From: Rhizobium terricola
Lineage (GTDB): Bacteria > Pseudomonadota > Alphaproteobacteria > Rhizobiales > Rhizobiaceae
Length of the DNA: 64,000 nt
Assembly (NCBI RefSeq): GCF_012927355.1
Contig: NZ_JABBGK010000002.1
Location: forward strand, 702,758 to 766,757
Reading direction: 5' to 3'
The notes under the pieces were generated by a model. The model made no database searches, was not told the DNA's origin, and was given only the letters and a program-made list of their open reading frames with translations. Each line of letters begins with the position of its first letter. The stretch's first letter is position 1. Position numbers and translations under genes: made by a program. Shown here in pieces: positions 27,682 to 37,755 of the stretch.

Positions 27682-28296
27682 TCAGGCGTTCTTCTCGCCT
27701 TGAGCCTCGCCGTTCGTCTCCCCCTTGGGACCGCCCTTGGCGACGCCGACCATGGCCGGGCGAAGGACGCGGTCGCCGATGGCATAACCGGCCTGGACCA
27801 CCTGGACCACCGTGTTGTTCGGCACGTTCGGATTGGGAACCTCGAACATCGCCTGGTGGAAATTCGGATCGAACTTCTGGCCTTCCGCGTCGATCTTGCG
27901 CACGCCGTGGCGCTCGAGCGTCGACAGCATGCCGCGCTCGGTCATCTCCACGCCTTCGACAAGGGCGGATATTCCGGCATCGGCGGCCGCGCGCAGCTCC
28001 TCCGGCAGCGTTTCCAGCGCACGGCGCAGATTGTCGGAAACACCAAGCATGTCACGGGCGAAGCCGGTGACGGCATAGGTCTTGGCGTCCTTCAGCTCAC
28101 GCTCCGTGCGGCGGCGCAGGTTGTCCATCTCCGCAGCGAGACGCAGGAAGCGATCGCGCAGTTCCGCATTCTCGGCCTTCAGCGCCTCGATCGGATCGAC
28201 TGCGGCTTCGGTGCCGGCGTTTTCAGCTTCCTGAGCCGCATCGGCCATGGTTTCCGCTGCTGCGTCAGGTCCGGTGTTGTTTGCTTCGTCGGTCAT
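27682..28296 (-). CDS. grpE: Nucleotide exchange factor GrpE
   Basis: 204 residues: an acidic, alanine-rich disordered N-terminus (about 1-45), a long coiled coil ([20 protein letters not shown]) and the C-terminal beta domain with [12 protein letters not shown] and [19 protein letters not shown]. It releases ADP from DnaK. dnaK is not adjacent; hrcA lies 100 bp upstream on the same strand, so the two probably form a heat-shock unit. Confidence 0.96.
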   Translation of the reverse strand: MTDEANNTGPDAAAETMADAAQEAENAGTEAAVDPIEALKAENAELRDRFLRLAAEMDNLRRRTERELKDAKTYAVTGFARDMLGVSDNLRRALETLPEELRAAADAGISALVEGVEMTERGMLSTLERHGVRKIDAEGQKFDPNFHQAMFEVPNPNVPNNTVVQVVQAGYAIGDRVLRPAMVGVAKGGPKGETNGEAQGEKNA

Positions 28297-28396
28297 GACG
28301 TCCTCCGAGTGACGATTTATGGATTTCGTGCCCGATATCAGGGTTTAACGTGGAAAAATCAAGGCTTGGGCAAAAGAAGGATGATCAGGGGACCGC

Positions 28397-29485
28397 TCAG
28401 AGACCTGACCGCGACAACCTGGCCATGAGTTGGGCCGTATAGTCGACCATCGGCACGATGCGGGAATAGTTGAGCCGCGTCGGCCCGATAACGCCGACTG
28501 CACCGACGATGCGATCCTCACCGTCGCGATAGGGTGCCACGATCAACGAAGAGCCCGACAGCGAAAAGAGCTTGTTTTCCGAACCGATGAAGATCCGCAC
28601 CCCCGGACCGCTCTCGGCGAGATTGAGGATCTCGATCAGGCTCTCCTTGCGTTCGAGATCATCGAACAGCAGGCGCAGGCGATCGATGTCCTCGGAGCCG
28701 GCGAGCCCCTCGAGCAGATTGGCGCGGCCGCGGACGATGAGCCGTGTCGGCTTTTCCTCGTCGAGGCCGCCGGACCATACGGCAAGTCCGCGCTCGACGA
28801 GATCCTGGGACAACGCGTCGAGTTCGCCGGCAACCTGCTGCCGAAGCTTGACGAGTTGGGTGCGCAATTCGGCGAGCGTCTGGCCGGTCATGTTCGCATT
28901 GAGGAAGTTCGCTGCCTCGGTCAACTGCGACGCGGTGATCCCGGCCGGGAGGTCGATGATACGGTTCTCGACCTGGTTATGCTCCCCGACGAGCACGGCG
29001 AGCGCCTTCGTAGGCTCCAACCGAATGAATTCGACGTGTTTCAGCACCGGATCATTCTTGGATGAGATCACCAGCCCCGCTCCCTTGGAAAGGCCGGACA
29101 GCATGCGACTCGCCTCGGTCAACAGGCTTTCCATGGGCTGGGCCGGCCCCGGCGGCCGGATCTGCCGCTCGATGCTGCCACGTTCTTCCTCGGAGAGGTC
29201 ACCGATCTGCATGAAGGCATCGACGAAGAAACGCAGGCCCTGCTGCGTCGGCAGCCGGCCAGCGCTGACATGTGGCGCATAGATAAGGCCCAGATCCTCG
29301 AGATCTGCCATCACATTGCGAACAGAGGCGGGCGAAAGCGACATCGGCAGCAGGCGCGACAGGTTGCGGGACCCCAACGGATCTCCGGAATCCAGATAGG
29401 TCTCGACGATGCGGCGGAACACTTCCCTGGATCGGTCATCCAGTGAATTGGCCACGTCCATGGACGGTGACTTCGGTAAACCCAT
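28397..29485 (-). CDS. hrcA: Heat-inducible transcription repressor HrcA
   Basis: 362 residues. The N-terminal winged helix reads [19 protein letters not shown] and [20 protein letters not shown]; then come the GAF-like and insertion domains and a C-terminal [19 protein letters not shown]. HrcA represses groESL through CIRCE elements with GroEL as cofactor. I place the start at the ATG at 29485, which gives normal length; a ribosome binding site is not obvious. I found no CIRCE element (TTAGCACTC-N9-GAGTGCTAA) in the 172-bp hrcA-rph divergent region, so its own gene is probably controlled otherwise. Confidence 0.94.
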   Translation of the reverse strand: MGLPKSPSMDVANSLDDRSREVFRRIVETYLDSGDPLGSRNLSRLLPMSLSPASVRNVMADLEDLGLIYAPHVSAGRLPTQQGLRFFVDAFMQIGDLSEEERGSIERQIRPPGPAQPMESLLTEASRMLSGLSKGAGLVISSKNDPVLKHVEFIRLEPTKALAVLVGEHNQVENRIIDLPAGITASQLTEAANFLNANMTGQTLAELRTQLVKLRQQVAGELDALSQDLVERGLAVWSGGLDEEKPTRLIVRGRANLLEGLAGSEDIDRLRLLFDDLERKESLIEILNLAESGPGVRIFIGSENKLFSLSGSSLIVAPYRDGEDRIVGAVGVIGPTRLNYSRIVPMVDYTAQLMARLSRSGL

Positions 29486-29657
29486 TAGCCGCACGAGATC
29501 TGTTGGTCTGTCATTGCCCTGAAATATAGTGGCTCCGCTCCCAATCACCAACGGGAAAATCGGGGCTTCACAGCTGCCGCCGCTACGCAGCATGGTTTTT
29601 CTTTGCAAATCCCCCATGCGGACCGTAGAAGGCGTCTATCGATCCTAGGAGTGGGCA

Positions 29658-30374
29658 ATGCGGCCATCAGGCAGAAAAACCGACCAAATGCGCAAGGTTT
29701 CTTTCGAGCGCAATTTTTCCAAGCACGCGGAGGGTTCCTGCCTCGTCAAATTCGGCGACACCCATGTGCTGTGCACCGCCAGCCTTGAGGAGAAGACGCC
29801 GCCGTGGCTGCGCAACAGCGGCAAGGGATGGGTGACCGCCGAATACGGCATGCTGCCGCGGGCAACCGGCGACCGCATGAAGCGTGAAGCTGCAGCCGGC
29901 AAGCAGGGTGGCCGCACCCAGGAAATCCAGCGCCTCATCGGCCGTTCGCTGAGGGCCATCGTCGATCTCGAAGCGCTCGGCGAACGCCAGATCACCATCG
30001 ACTGCGACGTGATTCAGGCCGACGGTGGCACGCGTACCGCCTCGATCACCGGCGCCTGGGTCGCTCTTCACGACTGCCTCAAGTGGATGGAAGCGCGCAA
30101 CATGGTCAAGGTGGAGAAGGTCCTCAAGGACCATGTCGCCGCCATCTCCTGCGGCATCTTCGCCAACCAGCCGGTCATCGACCTCGACTACCTTGAGGAT
30201 TCCGCCGCCGAGACCGACGCAAACTTCGTCATGACCGGTACGGGCGCCATCGTCGAGGTGCAGGGCACCGCCGAAGGCGTTCCCTTCTCCGAGGAAGAAT
30301 TCCTGACGCTGATGCGGCTTGCCCGCGGCGGCATCGGCGAACTCGTCCAGATGCAGAAGCAGGCACTTCTCTAA
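29658..30374 (+). CDS. rph: Ribonuclease PH
   Basis: 238-residue phosphorolytic 3'-5' exoribonuclease that trims tRNA 3' ends. The N-terminus [17 protein letters not shown], RNase PH core [17 protein letters not shown] and the conserved [20 protein letters not shown] are intact. TAGGAG lies before the ATG at 29658. It is first in a tightly spaced plus-strand run with a VOC protein, rdgB and hemW. Confidence 0.97.
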   Translation: MRPSGRKTDQMRKVSFERNFSKHAEGSCLVKFGDTHVLCTASLEEKTPPWLRNSGKGWVTAEYGMLPRATGDRMKREAAAGKQGGRTQEIQRLIGRSLRAIVDLEALGERQITIDCDVIQADGGTRTASITGAWVALHDCLKWMEARNMVKVEKVLKDHVAAISCGIFANQPVIDLDYLEDSAAETDANFVMTGTGAIVEVQGTAEGVPFSEEEFLTLMRLARGGIGELVQMQKQALL

Positions 30375-30400
30375 ACGGGAAAACCAGAGGAACGGGAGCA

Positions 30401-30817
30401 GTGACACACCCCTTGGAAGGCATCCTGGAGACGGCGCTCTACGCGGGCGATCTCGATGCCGCGGAGGCCTTCTATGGTGGTGTGCTCGGCCTGGAGAAAG
30501 TGACCCGCCACGGCAACCGGCATCTCTTCTATCGCTGCGGCGCGGGGATCCTGCTGATCTTCAATCCGGCGGAGACGACAAAACCCGTCGCGGCCGGCGC
30601 ATTGCCGGTTCCAAGCCATGGCGCAACGGGAGCAGGTCATGCCTGCTTCCGGGTCCGTGGCGAGGAAATCGACGCCGTGGTCCTGCGTCTGCAGAGAGCC
30701 GGTGTGACAATCGAATCCGATTTCCGCTGGCCGAACGGAGCGCGCTCCATCTATTTTCGCGATCCGGCCGGCAACAGCCTGGAATGCGCCGAGCCCAGGC
30801 TCTGGAACCTCGAATAG
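30401..30817 (+). CDS. VOC-superfamily (glyoxalase/bleomycin resistance-like) protein
   Basis: 138 residues with the paired beta-alpha-beta modules of the VOC fold: ETALYAGDLDAAEAFYGGVL at the start and SIYFRDPAGNSLECAEP at the end, where the glutamate is a usual metal ligand. Members range from glyoxalase I to dioxygenases and resistance proteins; the substrate cannot be named. The start is GTG at 30401 with GGGAGCA just before it. It is wedged between rph and rdgB, both nucleotide-metabolism genes, which hints at but does not show a detoxification role. Confidence 0.82.
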   Translation: MTHPLEGILETALYAGDLDAAEAFYGGVLGLEKVTRHGNRHLFYRCGAGILLIFNPAETTKPVAAGALPVPSHGATGAGHACFRVRGEEIDAVVLRLQRAGVTIESDFRWPNGARSIYFRDPAGNSLECAEPRLWNLE

Positions 30818-30830
30818 GATTTGACCGCAT

Positions 30831-31475
30831 ATGCGCAAGCTCGATACCCGCACCATCGTCGTGGCCAGCCACAATGCCGGCAAGATCGCCGAGATCGCCG
30901 ATCTGATCGGTCCCTTCGGCTTTTCGGCCAAGAGTGCCGCGGAACTGAAGTTCGACGAGCCGGACGAAACCGGAACGACCTTCGAGGAAAATGCCGCGAT
31001 CAAGGCGCTCGCCTCGGCGAAGGCCTCCGGCCTTCCTGCACTCTCCGACGATTCCGGCCTGGTGATCGACGCGCTGGACGGCGCGCCTGGGGTCTACACG
31101 GCCAACTGGGCCCAGCGGGAAGACGGCAGCCGCGACTTCGCGATGGCCATGGAAAAGGTCGAAAAGGCGCTCGCCGAGCGTGGTGCGACGACCGCTGCAC
31201 AGCGCACCGGACGTTTCGTCAGCGTGCTCTGCCTTGCCTGGCCCGATGGGCACACCGAGTTTTTCCGCGGCGAGATCGAAGGCCAGGTCGTCTGGCCGCC
31301 GCGCGGGACATCCGGCTTCGGCTACGATCCCGTGTTCCAGCCGGAAGGATACGAGACCACCTTCGGCGAGATGACCGCGGACCAGAAACACGGATGGAAG
31401 CCCGGCGACGCCGAGGCGCTTTCGCACCGCGCCCGCGCCTTCAAGCTTTTCGTCGAAACCTGCCTGGAGGCCTGA
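30831..31475 (+). CDS. rdgB: dITP/XTP pyrophosphatase (non-canonical purine NTPase)
   Basis: 214 residues of the HAM1 family. The start [18 protein letters not shown] carries the SHNxxK substrate motif; [25 protein letters not shown] and [13 protein letters not shown] are further signatures. It hydrolyses dITP and XTP and keeps deaminated purines out of DNA. It starts 13 bp after the VOC gene and ends 7 bp before hemW, so all are likely co-transcribed from rph. Confidence 0.96.
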   Translation: MRKLDTRTIVVASHNAGKIAEIADLIGPFGFSAKSAAELKFDEPDETGTTFEENAAIKALASAKASGLPALSDDSGLVIDALDGAPGVYTANWAQREDGSRDFAMAMEKVEKALAERGATTAAQRTGRFVSVLCLAWPDGHTEFFRGEIEGQVVWPPRGTSGFGYDPVFQPEGYETTFGEMTADQKHGWKPGDAEALSHRARAFKLFVETCLEA

Positions 31476-31482
31476 GGCGCCG

Positions 31483-32664
31483 ATGTCCGAAGCCACGCCG
31501 CTTCTTCTCCCCGATACCGGCGAGCCGGGCTTCGGCATTTATGTGCACTGGCCATTCTGTGCGGCCAAGTGCCCCTATTGCGACTTCAACAGCCATGTCC
31601 GCCACCAGCCGGTCGACCAGCCGCGCTTCGTCGCGTCCTTCCTGCGCGAGATGGCGGAGATGCGGCGGCTCAGCGGCTCGAAGACGGTCACCAGCATCTT
31701 CCTCGGCGGCGGAACGCCGTCCCTGATGGATCCCGAGACCGTCGGGGCGATCCTCAACGGGATCGCCCGCCACTGGCACGTGCCGGACGGCATCGAAATC
31801 ACCATGGAGGCCAATCCCTCCAGCGTCGAGGCGACGCGCTTCCGCGGCTACCGCGCCGCCGGCGTGAACCGCGCTTCGCTTGGGGTGCAGGCCCTCAACG
31901 ACCCGGACCTCAAGTTCCTCGGACGCCTTCACGACGTCGAGGATGCGCTGAAGGCGATCCGCCTGGCACGCGAGATCTTCCCTCGCATGTCCTTCGACCT
32001 GATTTACGCCCGGCCGCACCAGACGGTGGAAGCCTGGGAGAAGGAACTCAAAGAAGCGATCTCCTACGCGGTCGATCATCTCTCGCTCTACCAGCTGACG
32101 ATCGAGGAAGGCACCGCCTTCTACGGCCTGCACAAGGCCGGCAAGTTCGTCGTGCCGGACGAGGAACAGGCCGCACTTCTCTATGAGGCGACCCAGGAGA
32201 TCACCGCGCGCGAAGGCCTTCCGGCCTATGAGGTTTCCAACCATGCCCGGCCGGGCGCCGAAAGCCGCCATAACCTCACCTACTGGCGCTATGGCGACTA
32301 TGCGGGCATCGGCCCCGGAGCCCATGGCCGGCTGACGCGCGGTCGCGACAAGCTGGCAACCGCCACCGAACGCAATCCCGAAGCCTGGCTCACCGCAGTC
32401 GAACGCGACGGCCACGGCATGGTCGAACAGGAACTGCTCGGACTGGACGAGCAGGCCGACGAACTCCTGCTGATGGGGCTGAGATTGCGCGAAGGTGTCG
32501 ACCTGGCCCGCTGGCAGCAGCTTTCCGGCCGCGATCCCGATCCGGCGCGCGAGCAGACTTTACTGGAACACGGCTTCATCGAACGCCTCGGCAATTCACG
32601 CCTTCGCTGCACGCCCAAGGGCATGCTGGTGCTCGATGCCGTGGTTGCCGATCTCGCCTGCTGA
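31483..32664 (+). CDS. hemW: Radical-SAM heme chaperone HemW
   Basis: 393 residues. The radical-SAM cluster motif is in HWPFCAAKCPYCDFNSH (CxxxCxxC plus the extra HemW Cys context), the SAM region includes SIFLGGGTPSLM, and a C-terminal HemN_C domain follows. HemW was long annotated as oxygen-independent coproporphyrinogen oxidase; it is now seen as a heme-delivery protein. The extra residues that mark true HemN are absent. ATG at 31483 directly follows rdgB. Confidence 0.93.
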   Translation: MSEATPLLLPDTGEPGFGIYVHWPFCAAKCPYCDFNSHVRHQPVDQPRFVASFLREMAEMRRLSGSKTVTSIFLGGGTPSLMDPETVGAILNGIARHWHVPDGIEITMEANPSSVEATRFRGYRAAGVNRASLGVQALNDPDLKFLGRLHDVEDALKAIRLAREIFPRMSFDLIYARPHQTVEAWEKELKEAISYAVDHLSLYQLTIEEGTAFYGLHKAGKFVVPDEEQAALLYEATQEITAREGLPAYEVSNHARPGAESRHNLTYWRYGDYAGIGPGAHGRLTRGRDKLATATERNPEAWLTAVERDGHGMVEQELLGLDEQADELLLMGLRLREGVDLARWQQLSGRDPDPAREQTLLEHGFIERLGNSRLRCTPKGMLVLDAVVADLAC

Positions 32665-32685
32665 GGAGAACCGGAGGAAATCGCC

Positions 32686-33423
32686 ATGCCGGTCGACGAC
32701 GCTTTCGCCCGCCACGACATGGCTGTCCTCTACGACAACTTCAACCGTCACGGCCCGGACAACGACTTTTACCTCAGGCTCGAGGCAGAACCCCGCCGGA
32801 TCCTGGACCTCGGCTGCGGCACAGGCTCGCTCGCGCTCGAACTTGCGGAACGCGGGCATCATGTCACGGGCCTCGATCCGGCGCCGGGAATGCTCGCCGT
32901 CGCACGCGCCAAGGATCGCGGACATCGGGTCGAGTGGGTGGCGGCGGATGCGCGCAATTTCTCGCTCGAAAGGCATTTCGACCTGATCATCATGACCGGC
33001 CATGTCTTCCAGGTCTTTCTGGACGACCAGGAAACACTGGCCGTGCTCGAGAACGCCCACCGGCACCTTGCCGAGGGCGGACGGCTCGTCTTCGAAAGCC
33101 GCAATCCTGCGGCGCGGGAATGGGAGAACTGGACCGAGACGAAAACCCGCGAACGGTGTGCAATCCCCGGAGCGGGACCGGTCGAGGTCGAATACCACGT
33201 CACGAGCGCATGGGACGACTTCGTCCGTTTCGACACCGTGTTCACACTTCTCGAAACAGGGGAGCGCCGGGTGAGCGAAAGCACCTTGCGCTTTCCGAAC
33301 CAGGGCGCGATCGCGCGCCTGCTCTCCGCGGCCGGTTTTTCGTCCGTCGACTGGATCGGCGACTGGGCGGGCTCGCCCTTTCTGCCGGAAAGCCCGGAGA
33401 TCATCGCACTCGCACGGCGCTGA
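32686..33423 (+). CDS. Class I SAM-dependent methyltransferase, substrate unknown
   Basis: 245 residues. Motif I ILDLGCGTGSLALELAERG, motif II GLDPAPGMLAVARAK and a motif IV-like region FDLIIMTGHVFQVF define a small-molecule type Rossmann methyltransferase (Methyltransf_25 group). The later sequence (VEVEYHVTSAWDDFVRFD) is a beta-strand insert common in this group. GGAGGAAAT is an excellent ribosome binding site. It follows hemW by 21 bp. No substrate can be assigned. Confidence 0.85.
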   Translation: MPVDDAFARHDMAVLYDNFNRHGPDNDFYLRLEAEPRRILDLGCGTGSLALELAERGHHVTGLDPAPGMLAVARAKDRGHRVEWVAADARNFSLERHFDLIIMTGHVFQVFLDDQETLAVLENAHRHLAEGGRLVFESRNPAAREWENWTETKTRERCAIPGAGPVEVEYHVTSAWDDFVRFDTVFTLLETGERRVSESTLRFPNQGAIARLLSAAGFSSVDWIGDWAGSPFLPESPEIIALARR

Positions 33424-33583
33424 CGCGCCGGTGAGACGGCAACATCGTCCAATCCCGATAATTCCGGGGACAGGAGCCTTACAACCAGAGCCGGTCCGAT
33501 TGACGGACAGTCTGTTTTGACATCACTATCGAAGTGTAGTCGGCTGCGTCGTCCTTACATGCCTCTCTCCCGCAAAGGCGAAC

Positions 33584-34582
33584 ATGAAATCACCCCGTGC
33601 GCGTGACGAAATGACCGGCTCCCCGAACCGATCACGGTCACGGTGGCGCATCGAATGGCCGACCGTCGCCCTTGCTCTCACCATTTACGGGCTCTGGCTG
33701 GCTTTCACCTTCTACTGGGCTCAGATCCCCTACCCGATCCTCTTCCTTGCCGGTGGCTGGGTCATCGCCTGGCAGGGCTCGCTTCAGCATGAGGTGCTGC
33801 ACGGCCATCCGACACGCTTCCGGCGGGTGAACGACCTCGTCGGCTGGCCGCCGATCTCGCTCTGGCTGCCCTACAGGATCTACAAGCAGTCCCATCTCCA
33901 GCACCACCACGACGAATGGCTGACCGATCCGATCGAGGATCCGGAATCCTATTATCTGACGGGCACGCGCTGGGAACGGACCGGCGCGATTGGGCGACTG
34001 CTGGTCAGGGCCAACAACACGCTGGCAGGCCGGCTGATCCTCGGGCCGCTGGTGGCGCTGGCCGCTTTCTTCACGGCGGAGGCCGCCCTGATCCTCGGCG
34101 GGGATCGCCAACGACTGAAGACGTGGATCGCACATCTTATTGGCTGCGCGGGCGTGCTCTTCTGGGTGCTCGCCGTCTGCGAAATGCCGCTATGGATCTA
34201 CCTTACCGCCTTCGTCTATTCGGGCATCGCGCTTTCCAGACTGCGTTCCTTTGCCGAACACCGTTATGCGGGAACGAAGGAAGAGCGCACGGCGATCGTC
34301 GAGAACACACCGCTCTTCGGCCTACTGTTCCTGCACAACAACCTGCATATCGTCCATCATTCATGGCCGCAGGTTCCCTGGTACGATATCCCGACGTTCT
34401 ATCGCACCCACCGTCAGGCCTTCATTTCGCTCAACGGCGGCTTGGTCTATCGGGGCTACGCAGACGTCGCGCGACGCTATCTCTTCCGATCGCATCACGA
34501 ACCGGTGCATCCGCAGCATGTCGCACCGGGTACTGTCGAACCGGTGCGCGTTGACGGCCAGGATCAGGCAATCGCCGGGTAA
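33584..34582 (+). CDS. Membrane fatty acid desaturase-family protein
   Basis: 332 residues, about four membrane helices. All three histidine boxes that hold the di-iron centre are present: HEVLHGH (69-75), HLQHHHD (104-110) and HNNLHIVHH (251-259), plus EHRYAG at about 225. The family introduces double bonds or hydroxyls into acyl chains, or acts on carotenoids and related lipids; the box spacing does not settle which. The ATG at 33584 has a modest AAAGG upstream; ATG at 33611 is an alternative. Its last 19 bases overlap the 3' end of the convergent PhnD-like gene. The 160-bp leader holds TTGACA (about 33517-33522) as a possible -35. Confidence 0.88.
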   Translation: MKSPRARDEMTGSPNRSRSRWRIEWPTVALALTIYGLWLAFTFYWAQIPYPILFLAGGWVIAWQGSLQHEVLHGHPTRFRRVNDLVGWPPISLWLPYRIYKQSHLQHHHDEWLTDPIEDPESYYLTGTRWERTGAIGRLLVRANNTLAGRLILGPLVALAAFFTAEAALILGGDRQRLKTWIAHLIGCAGVLFWVLAVCEMPLWIYLTAFVYSGIALSRLRSFAEHRYAGTKEERTAIVENTPLFGLLFLHNNLHIVHHSWPQVPWYDIPTFYRTHRQAFISLNGGLVYRGYADVARRYLFRSHHEPVHPQHVAPGTVEPVRVDGQDQAIAG

Positions 34583-35367
34583 CAGGCGGCTTCCGCCTGC
34601 TGCCGATAGACATCCAGGACCAGATAGTCCCGGTCGCCGAGGATCTCGAGACCGACCAGCCCCAGACTTTGCGACAACCCGAGCGAAGGATCGGCGATCG
34701 CGTCAGCGATTGCCGCGCGAAGGGTGGGAAGCTCGCCGTCCGACGCATCGATCCTGGTGATGAACGGCAGCCCCGGCCCGCGCGGCGTTTCCGTTAGAAT
34801 TCGAACGCCTTTCACCATCTGCTGCGCGTGCCGTTCGAGAAGGCCGAAGGTCACAGTATCCACCGCGGCGACGGACGCGCGGCCGGTACGAACCGCCTCC
34901 AGAGAAGCGAGATGCCCGCCAGTCACGATCACGTCGGAGAAAAATCGGCCTGAAGCGGCCAGCGGCGCGATCATCGCGCGCAGAAGGTTCATGCCGGAAT
35001 TGGAAGCCGGATCGTTGATCGCCGCCGTCGTGCCACGCAGGTCCTCGATACGGGTCGCAGCCGATCGTTCCGCGACAACCACATAACTCGCGCGAGAGGT
35101 ACCCTCTCCACCGGGAAAGGCATAGACCGGGGTCGCCACCAGCCGTACCTTTCCCCGAAGGGCCGTGATGTAGGGATAACCGCAGGCCTGCGCCAAAACG
35201 AGCCCCGGGTCATGCCAGGGCGCATCATAAGGGGACAGCCTGTCCAAATCGTCCGGAGCGCCAAATCCAGATGCGCGCAACCGGCCCCGGACGAAATGCC
35301 AGAGCCGGTCATTGCCTTCACGGACCGGCGCCAGCATGTCGTACATGGCAAGGCTGGCGCAGGTCAT
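34564..35367 (-). CDS. PhnD/SBP-like phosphonate-binding domain protein without signal peptide
   Basis: 267 residues resembling the substrate-binding proteins of phosphate/phosphonate ABC transporters (Phosphonate-bd, type 2 periplasmic fold): a [20 protein letters not shown] hinge region, [13 protein letters not shown], and [20 protein letters not shown]. The N-terminus [20 protein letters not shown] is not a signal peptide and lacks a lipobox, and no permease or ATPase lies nearby, so it may be a cytoplasmic ligand-binding or orphan protein. It begins 9 bp after the dnaA stop on the same strand, without a clear ribosome binding site. Confidence 0.8.
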   Translation of the reverse strand: MTCASLAMYDMLAPVREGNDRLWHFVRGRLRASGFGAPDDLDRLSPYDAPWHDPGLVLAQACGYPYITALRGKVRLVATPVYAFPGGEGTSRASYVVVAERSAATRIEDLRGTTAAINDPASNSGMNLLRAMIAPLAASGRFFSDVIVTGGHLASLEAVRTGRASVAAVDTVTFGLLERHAQQMVKGVRILTETPRGPGLPFITRIDASDGELPTLRAAIADAIADPSLGLSQSLGLVGLEILGDRDYLVLDVYRQQAEAACYPAIA

Positions 35368-35376
35368 CGAGACGCG

Positions 35377-36927
35377 TCAGGCGTTGTTCTCGTTGATCAG
35401 CCGCTTCAGAAGCTCGATCTCGTGGCTGAGCTTGGTATCCTCGCCCACCAGTTCCTCGATCTTGCGCACGGCATGCAGGACGGTCGTGTGGTCACGTCCG
35501 CCAAAACGGCGGCCGATTTCCGGGAAGGAGCGCGGGGTCAGCGTCTTTGAGAGGTACATCGCGATCTGGCGCGGCTTGACGATGACGCGCGTGCGGCGGT
35601 TCGACACCAGCTCCTGACGCGAGACGTTGTAATGCCGCGCGACGATGCGCTGGATGTCCTCGATGCGCACGCGCTTCTGCTCGGACGCCCCGACGAGATG
35701 GGCCAGAAGCTCATCGACGCGCTCGACCGAAAGATTGGGCTCGAACGAACGGCGGAAGATCAGCTGGTTGAAGGCGCCTTCCAGGTCGCGGCCGCTGCTC
35801 GTGACGTTGCGCGCCACGTGGGAGAGGATCTCCAGCGGAATGTCGAGCGATCCGTCATCCTTGCGCGCGGCATCGAGACGGCTCCTCAGCATTTCGAGAC
35901 GCATTTCGTAGTCGGGCGCTTCCATCTCGATGGCGACGCCACCCTGAAGCCGCGAACGAACGCGCGGGTCGAGCGATTCCAGTTCCCACGGCGCACGGTC
36001 GGCGGCGACGACGACCTGCTTGGCGCTGTCGAGCAGCATGTTGAGCAGGTGGCAGAACTCGTGCTGGATCATCTTGCCCTGCAGGAACTGCATGTCGTCG
36101 ATGATCAAAAGGTCGATGTTGCGGAGCGAGTCCTTGAGGGTCAGCGCGTCATTGTCGCGGATCGCGGTGGCAAAGCGCCACATGAAATATTCAGCCGTCA
36201 GGTAGACGACGCGGGGCGCACGCGGGCTCTGGATCGCCGCATTGGCAATCGCCTGCAAAAGATGCGTCTTGCCAAGGCCCACGGAGGAATGAATGAAGAG
36301 CGGGTTGAAGCGCACTGCGCCGGCGCCGGCTTCGGCGATCGTCTTGGCGGCCGCGAGCGCCACGCGGTTGGACGAACCCTCGACATAGCTCTCGAACGTA
36401 TAGCGGCTGTCGAGCGGCGAACCGAACAGCGGGCCGTTCGGCACGGCACGGGCAGTCGGGCTGCCAACCGGGGGAACGATCTGGCCGATCGACTGGGCCG
36501 ACGTCTTGCGGGTCGGTGCGGCAGGCGCCTGATCGGCAGCCGGGCGCTCGTCCGCAGCCGGCGCTTTCGCGTTGCGGCTGGCACTACGAACCAGGATCTC
36601 GACCTTCAGGATCGCCGGATCTTCCTGCTGGAAGATGCCCGTGATGAGATCAAGGTAACGGTTGTTGATCCACGATTTCAGGAAGGTCGTCGGCACCGTC
36701 AGGCGCACGAGGCTCTTCGATGCGGAATGAAGCTTCAGGCGGCCGAACCAGCTGGCATAGACATCAGGTCCGACCTGCGCCTTCAGCCGCTGGCTGAAGC
36801 GCTCGAAAAGCGCGTCATGCTTCATTTCGGAAATATCCCCTGGCGCATCTGAGCATGCGGCGCCGAGTGCCGAATGTGCATGGTCCCCGTTCACCATTGC
36901 ACCGGCCTTAACTGAATTAATCTGCAT
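35377..36927 (-). CDS. dnaA: Chromosomal replication initiator protein DnaA
   Basis: 516 residues. Domain I (about 35-110), a flexible proline- and alanine-rich domain II (120-180), AAA+ domain III with Walker [17 protein letters not shown] and Walker [14 protein letters not shown], and the domain IV signature [20 protein letters not shown] that contacts DnaA boxes. ATG at 36927 with AAGAAGG eight bases upstream gives about 34 residues before the usual start, common in rhizobia. In this order dnaA is not at oriC, and no TTATCCACA boxes are visible nearby. Transcription probably comes from within the 854-bp upstream region. Confidence 0.97.
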   Translation of the reverse strand: MQINSVKAGAMVNGDHAHSALGAACSDAPGDISEMKHDALFERFSQRLKAQVGPDVYASWFGRLKLHSASKSLVRLTVPTTFLKSWINNRYLDLITGIFQQEDPAILKVEILVRSASRNAKAPAADERPAADQAPAAPTRKTSAQSIGQIVPPVGSPTARAVPNGPLFGSPLDSRYTFESYVEGSSNRVALAAAKTIAEAGAGAVRFNPLFIHSSVGLGKTHLLQAIANAAIQSPRAPRVVYLTAEYFMWRFATAIRDNDALTLKDSLRNIDLLIIDDMQFLQGKMIQHEFCHLLNMLLDSAKQVVVAADRAPWELESLDPRVRSRLQGGVAIEMEAPDYEMRLEMLRSRLDAARKDDGSLDIPLEILSHVARNVTSSGRDLEGAFNQLIFRRSFEPNLSVERVDELLAHLVGASEQKRVRIEDIQRIVARHYNVSRQELVSNRRTRVIVKPRQIAMYLSKTLTPRSFPEIGRRFGGRDHTTVLHAVRKIEELVGEDTKLSHEIELLKRLINENNA

Positions 36928-37452
36928 CTTGCCGCCTTCTTAAATCTTTGGCCGACCGGGCGACGCCTCGCGCACCCGGTGACCGCTTCATCCCCGTGCA
37001 GTGTGACGATCTCACCGGAATAGAGGTGACGACCGTACTCCCCTTCATCGCATGCTTACCCCAGCCAAAGGGCCTATGCGCTGCGACGTGAAACGCTGAC
37101 GCGAATATACCGACCACGTTTCAACTCGCTCCGCCTGCCTTCATCCTCGACATGAGGGCCTGCGGTCGGGAAGGTCATTCCGTCCCGTTTCTTCTCCTGC
37201 CGGCAGGACCGGCACAATCGACAAAAGGATCTTGTCACGGGAACTTGGGACTCCCGGTGCAAGGCCAACAGTGTCTGAAGAAACGGAATGGATGTATCCC
37301 GCCCCAAGAGACGATGGGTAGCTCTGACACTCGTTTTGCCAGTTCAGATTACCCCCGGAGGTCAACTCCGTGCCCCTTGTTGAGAGGCATTAAGGCAGGA
37401 TCAAAAGTGAAGATCAACAGTGAATTTTACGCAAAATTAAGCCGCGGCCATT

Positions 37453-37578
37453 GACTCGCGGTCCCGTCTTTGACTGTCACAATTGCCGTCTCCAGAATCG
37501 CTTTTGAATCAAGGAGATTCAAAAAAGGCCGAGGAGGAAGAGGCAAAAATCCGCGAAAAATAAAAATTCGCTTGACTC
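37453..37578. promoter_or_regulatory. Cluster of five GANTC (CcrM methylation) sites
   Basis: GACTC at 37453, GAATC at 37495, GAATC at 37506, GATTC at 37516 and GACTC at 37574. About 0.5 sites would be expected by chance in 126 bp at even base composition. Two of them (37506 and 37516) lie within a nine-base-arm inverted repeat, TTTTGAATC-AAGGA-GATTCAAAA. CcrM methylates GANTC in alphaproteobacteria, and Caulobacter dnaA is controlled by this methylation state. Confidence 0.65.
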
Positions 37579-37660
37579 AAAAGTCGGGCCGCCTGCCGTT
37601 AAGTGAAGCACAGCCCTCACAGCAATCCTCGCGCAAGCCATTGTTTTTATTTATTTTTTT

Positions 37661-37678
37661 GTGTCACTCGACTGACAC
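37661..37678. repeat. 18-bp near-perfect palindrome upstream of dnaA
   Basis: GTGTCA-C-TCGA-C-TGACAC matches its own reverse complement at 16 of 18 positions. It directly follows an A/T-tract (about 37641-37660) and lies between the rpsT terminator and the GANTC cluster, a position suited to an operator of dnaA transcription. Confidence 0.5.
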
Positions 37679-37727
37679 GTAAATGCCAAACCGGCAAGCC
37701 GTTGAATGCAAAGAGACGAACAGCAGA

Positions 37728-37755
37728 AAAAGCCCGGCTTTGCAGCCAGGCTTTT
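37728..37755 (-). terminator. Terminator of rpsT
   Basis: Stem AAAAGCC-C-GGCT, loop TTGC, AGCC-A-GGCTTTT. On the minus strand the stem is followed by a T tract. It sits 27 bp past the rpsT stop and separates rpsT from dnaA. Confidence 0.8.

Noticed and set aside
37152..37682. Two plus-strand open frames in the rpsT-dnaA gap
   Set aside because: No codon bias, no ribosome binding sites, and they run through regulatory repeats and AT-rich DNA.
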